Shown: piece by piece, positions 14,558-15,056 of the stretch
Numbering within the stretch: the first letter of the stretch is position 1
Layout: each line of letters opens with the position of its first letter
NCBI GenBank assembly: GCA_944393165.1
Contig: CALXZF010000049.1
Coordinates: 1 to 15,056, forward strand
Source of the DNA: an uncultured Clostridia bacterium
GTDB lineage: Bacteria; Bacillota_A; Clostridia; TANB77; CAG-508
DNA: 15,056 nt
Reading direction: 5' to 3'
Notes under the pieces: model-generated
The model's database searches: none
What the model saw: the letters and a program-made list of their open reading frames with translations, nothing else
Told to the model about the DNA's origin: nothing
Made by a program: the position numbers and the translations under genes

Positions 14558-14649
14558 TTTGTCTCTCCTCCAATTTCTATTTATTTTTTACCTACTATTT
14601 ACACAGGTTGACGGTTTAGATAGAATATCTTTCTTTCTCTATCTACAAC

Positions 14650-15056
14650 TTAAGCATCTTCTGTTTTTTCCACACTATCTTCACTTTCCCTTTCGGGCAT
14701 TGGAGCCTCCGCTTCTTTTTCTTCAAGAATTTCATCTATTACGATTTGTCTATTTTCATCTAATTTGTATCTTGGAAGTGGTGGTAACTCTTTTAGATTA
14801 GAAATGCCAAACATTTTTAAAAACTCATTAGTAGTTTTATATGTCATAGGTTTACCTGGTGCATCAAGCTTTCCCGCTTCCTCTATTAAATTATAATCTA
14901 GAAGTTTATACATAGTACCGTCTGAATTTACACCTCTTATTGTTTCAATCTCTGCCCTTGTAATTCTAGGATTATATGCAATTATAGCTAATGTCTCCAA
15001 AGCCGCTTGAGATAAACTTGGTTTGCTCCTTTTATCAAAAATAGGATATATATATT
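14650..15056 (-). CDS. scpB: segregation and condensation protein ScpB (5' end outside the window)
   Basis: The frame runs open to the right edge of the window, so the N-terminal part is missing; 135 residues are visible. They include YPIFDKRSKPSLSQAALETLAIIAY and ITRAEIETIRGVNSDGTMYKLLDYNLIEEAG, the hallmark second winged-helix of ScpB, then KPMTYKTTNEFLKMFGISNLKELPPLP and an acidic tail of about 35 residues. A TTG at 15000 could be misread as the start, but the conserved SQAALETLA sequence reads straight through it. ScpB binds ScpA and Smc in the bacterial condensin complex for chromosome organisation and segregation. scpA is expected just outside the window. Confidence 0.95.
   Translation of the reverse strand, partial: YIYPIFDKRSKPSLSQAALETLAIIAYNPRITRAEIETIRGVNSDGTMYKLLDYNLIEEAGKLDAPGKPMTYKTTNEFLKMFGISNLKELPPLPRYKLDENRQIVIDEILEEKEAEAPMPERESEDSVEKTEDA

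Noticed and set aside
14558..14649. T-box or other riboswitch leader upstream of proS
   Set aside because: Only 92 nt separate scpB and proS, and no T-box core sequence or specifier-stem arrangement is seen. A weak GATAGA/TCTATC pairing is present but is not enough.
1..15056. CRISPR array, tRNA or rRNA gene
   Set aside because: No set of regularly spaced repeats, no cloverleaf with TTCRA arm and no rRNA-like conserved sequence was found on reading both strands.

Overview
The window is strongly AT-rich chromosomal DNA from a Gram-positive, Clostridia-like member of the Bacillota, probably an uncultured gut lineage. Grounds are the low GC, purine-rich Shine-Dalgarno sites (AGGAGG, AAAGGA), frequent TTG/GTG starts, a class D-like sortase with an LPxTG substrate, a DUF4364 protein, ScpB, and TGG for tryptophan (no sign of a TGA=Trp code). 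No species can be named from this.

Left part (1-5300, almost all minus strand). A short open tail (1-84, +) may be the end of a gene lying off the window. A sortase (1520-2215) precedes a secreted thioester-domain/Cna-B surface protein (228-1499) that ends exactly at LPRTGF. After a 390-bp non-coding stretch comes a remnant of an Rpn-type nuclease/transposase (2606-3028). It abuts an OmpR/VanR-type response regulator and histidine kinase pair (4579-5256, 3037-4542). The two-component pair is the only candidate local regulator of the surface-protein genes; that link is inference.

Middle part (5257-9985). A compact inverted-repeat element (5391-5538) sits between the regulator promoter and a trmB-mscS-type operon (minus strand, 9 bp apart, good promoter at 7436-7464). 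On the plus strand an ABC exporter follows: an ATPase (7580-8491) overlapping a permease (8484-9941), ending in a perfect 17-bp hairpin shared with the convergent gene.

Right part (9985-15056). A diaminopentanoate-dehydrogenase-like oxidoreductase (9985-11064, -) is separated from a membrane-anchored J-domain protein (11460-12080, -) by a ~300-bp element built from long inverted arms. The J-protein is divergent from a DUF4364 gene (12204-12974, +), with facing extended -10 promoters. A cluster of hairpins and a bidirectional terminator follow. Then come a divergent prolyl-tRNA synthetase lacking the usual editing insertion (13268-14557, -) and the 3' part of scpB (14650 to the window end, -).

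Most genes are ordinary housekeeping or envelope genes. The best candidates for something undescribed are the two long inverted-repeat elements (5391-5538 and 11164-11467), the hairpin cluster at 13017-13142 that shares two words with the second element, the surface protein that has lost both its thioester glutamine and its sorting-signal tail, and the editing-domain-free ProRS. No tRNA, rRNA, CRISPR array or complete insertion sequence was seen.
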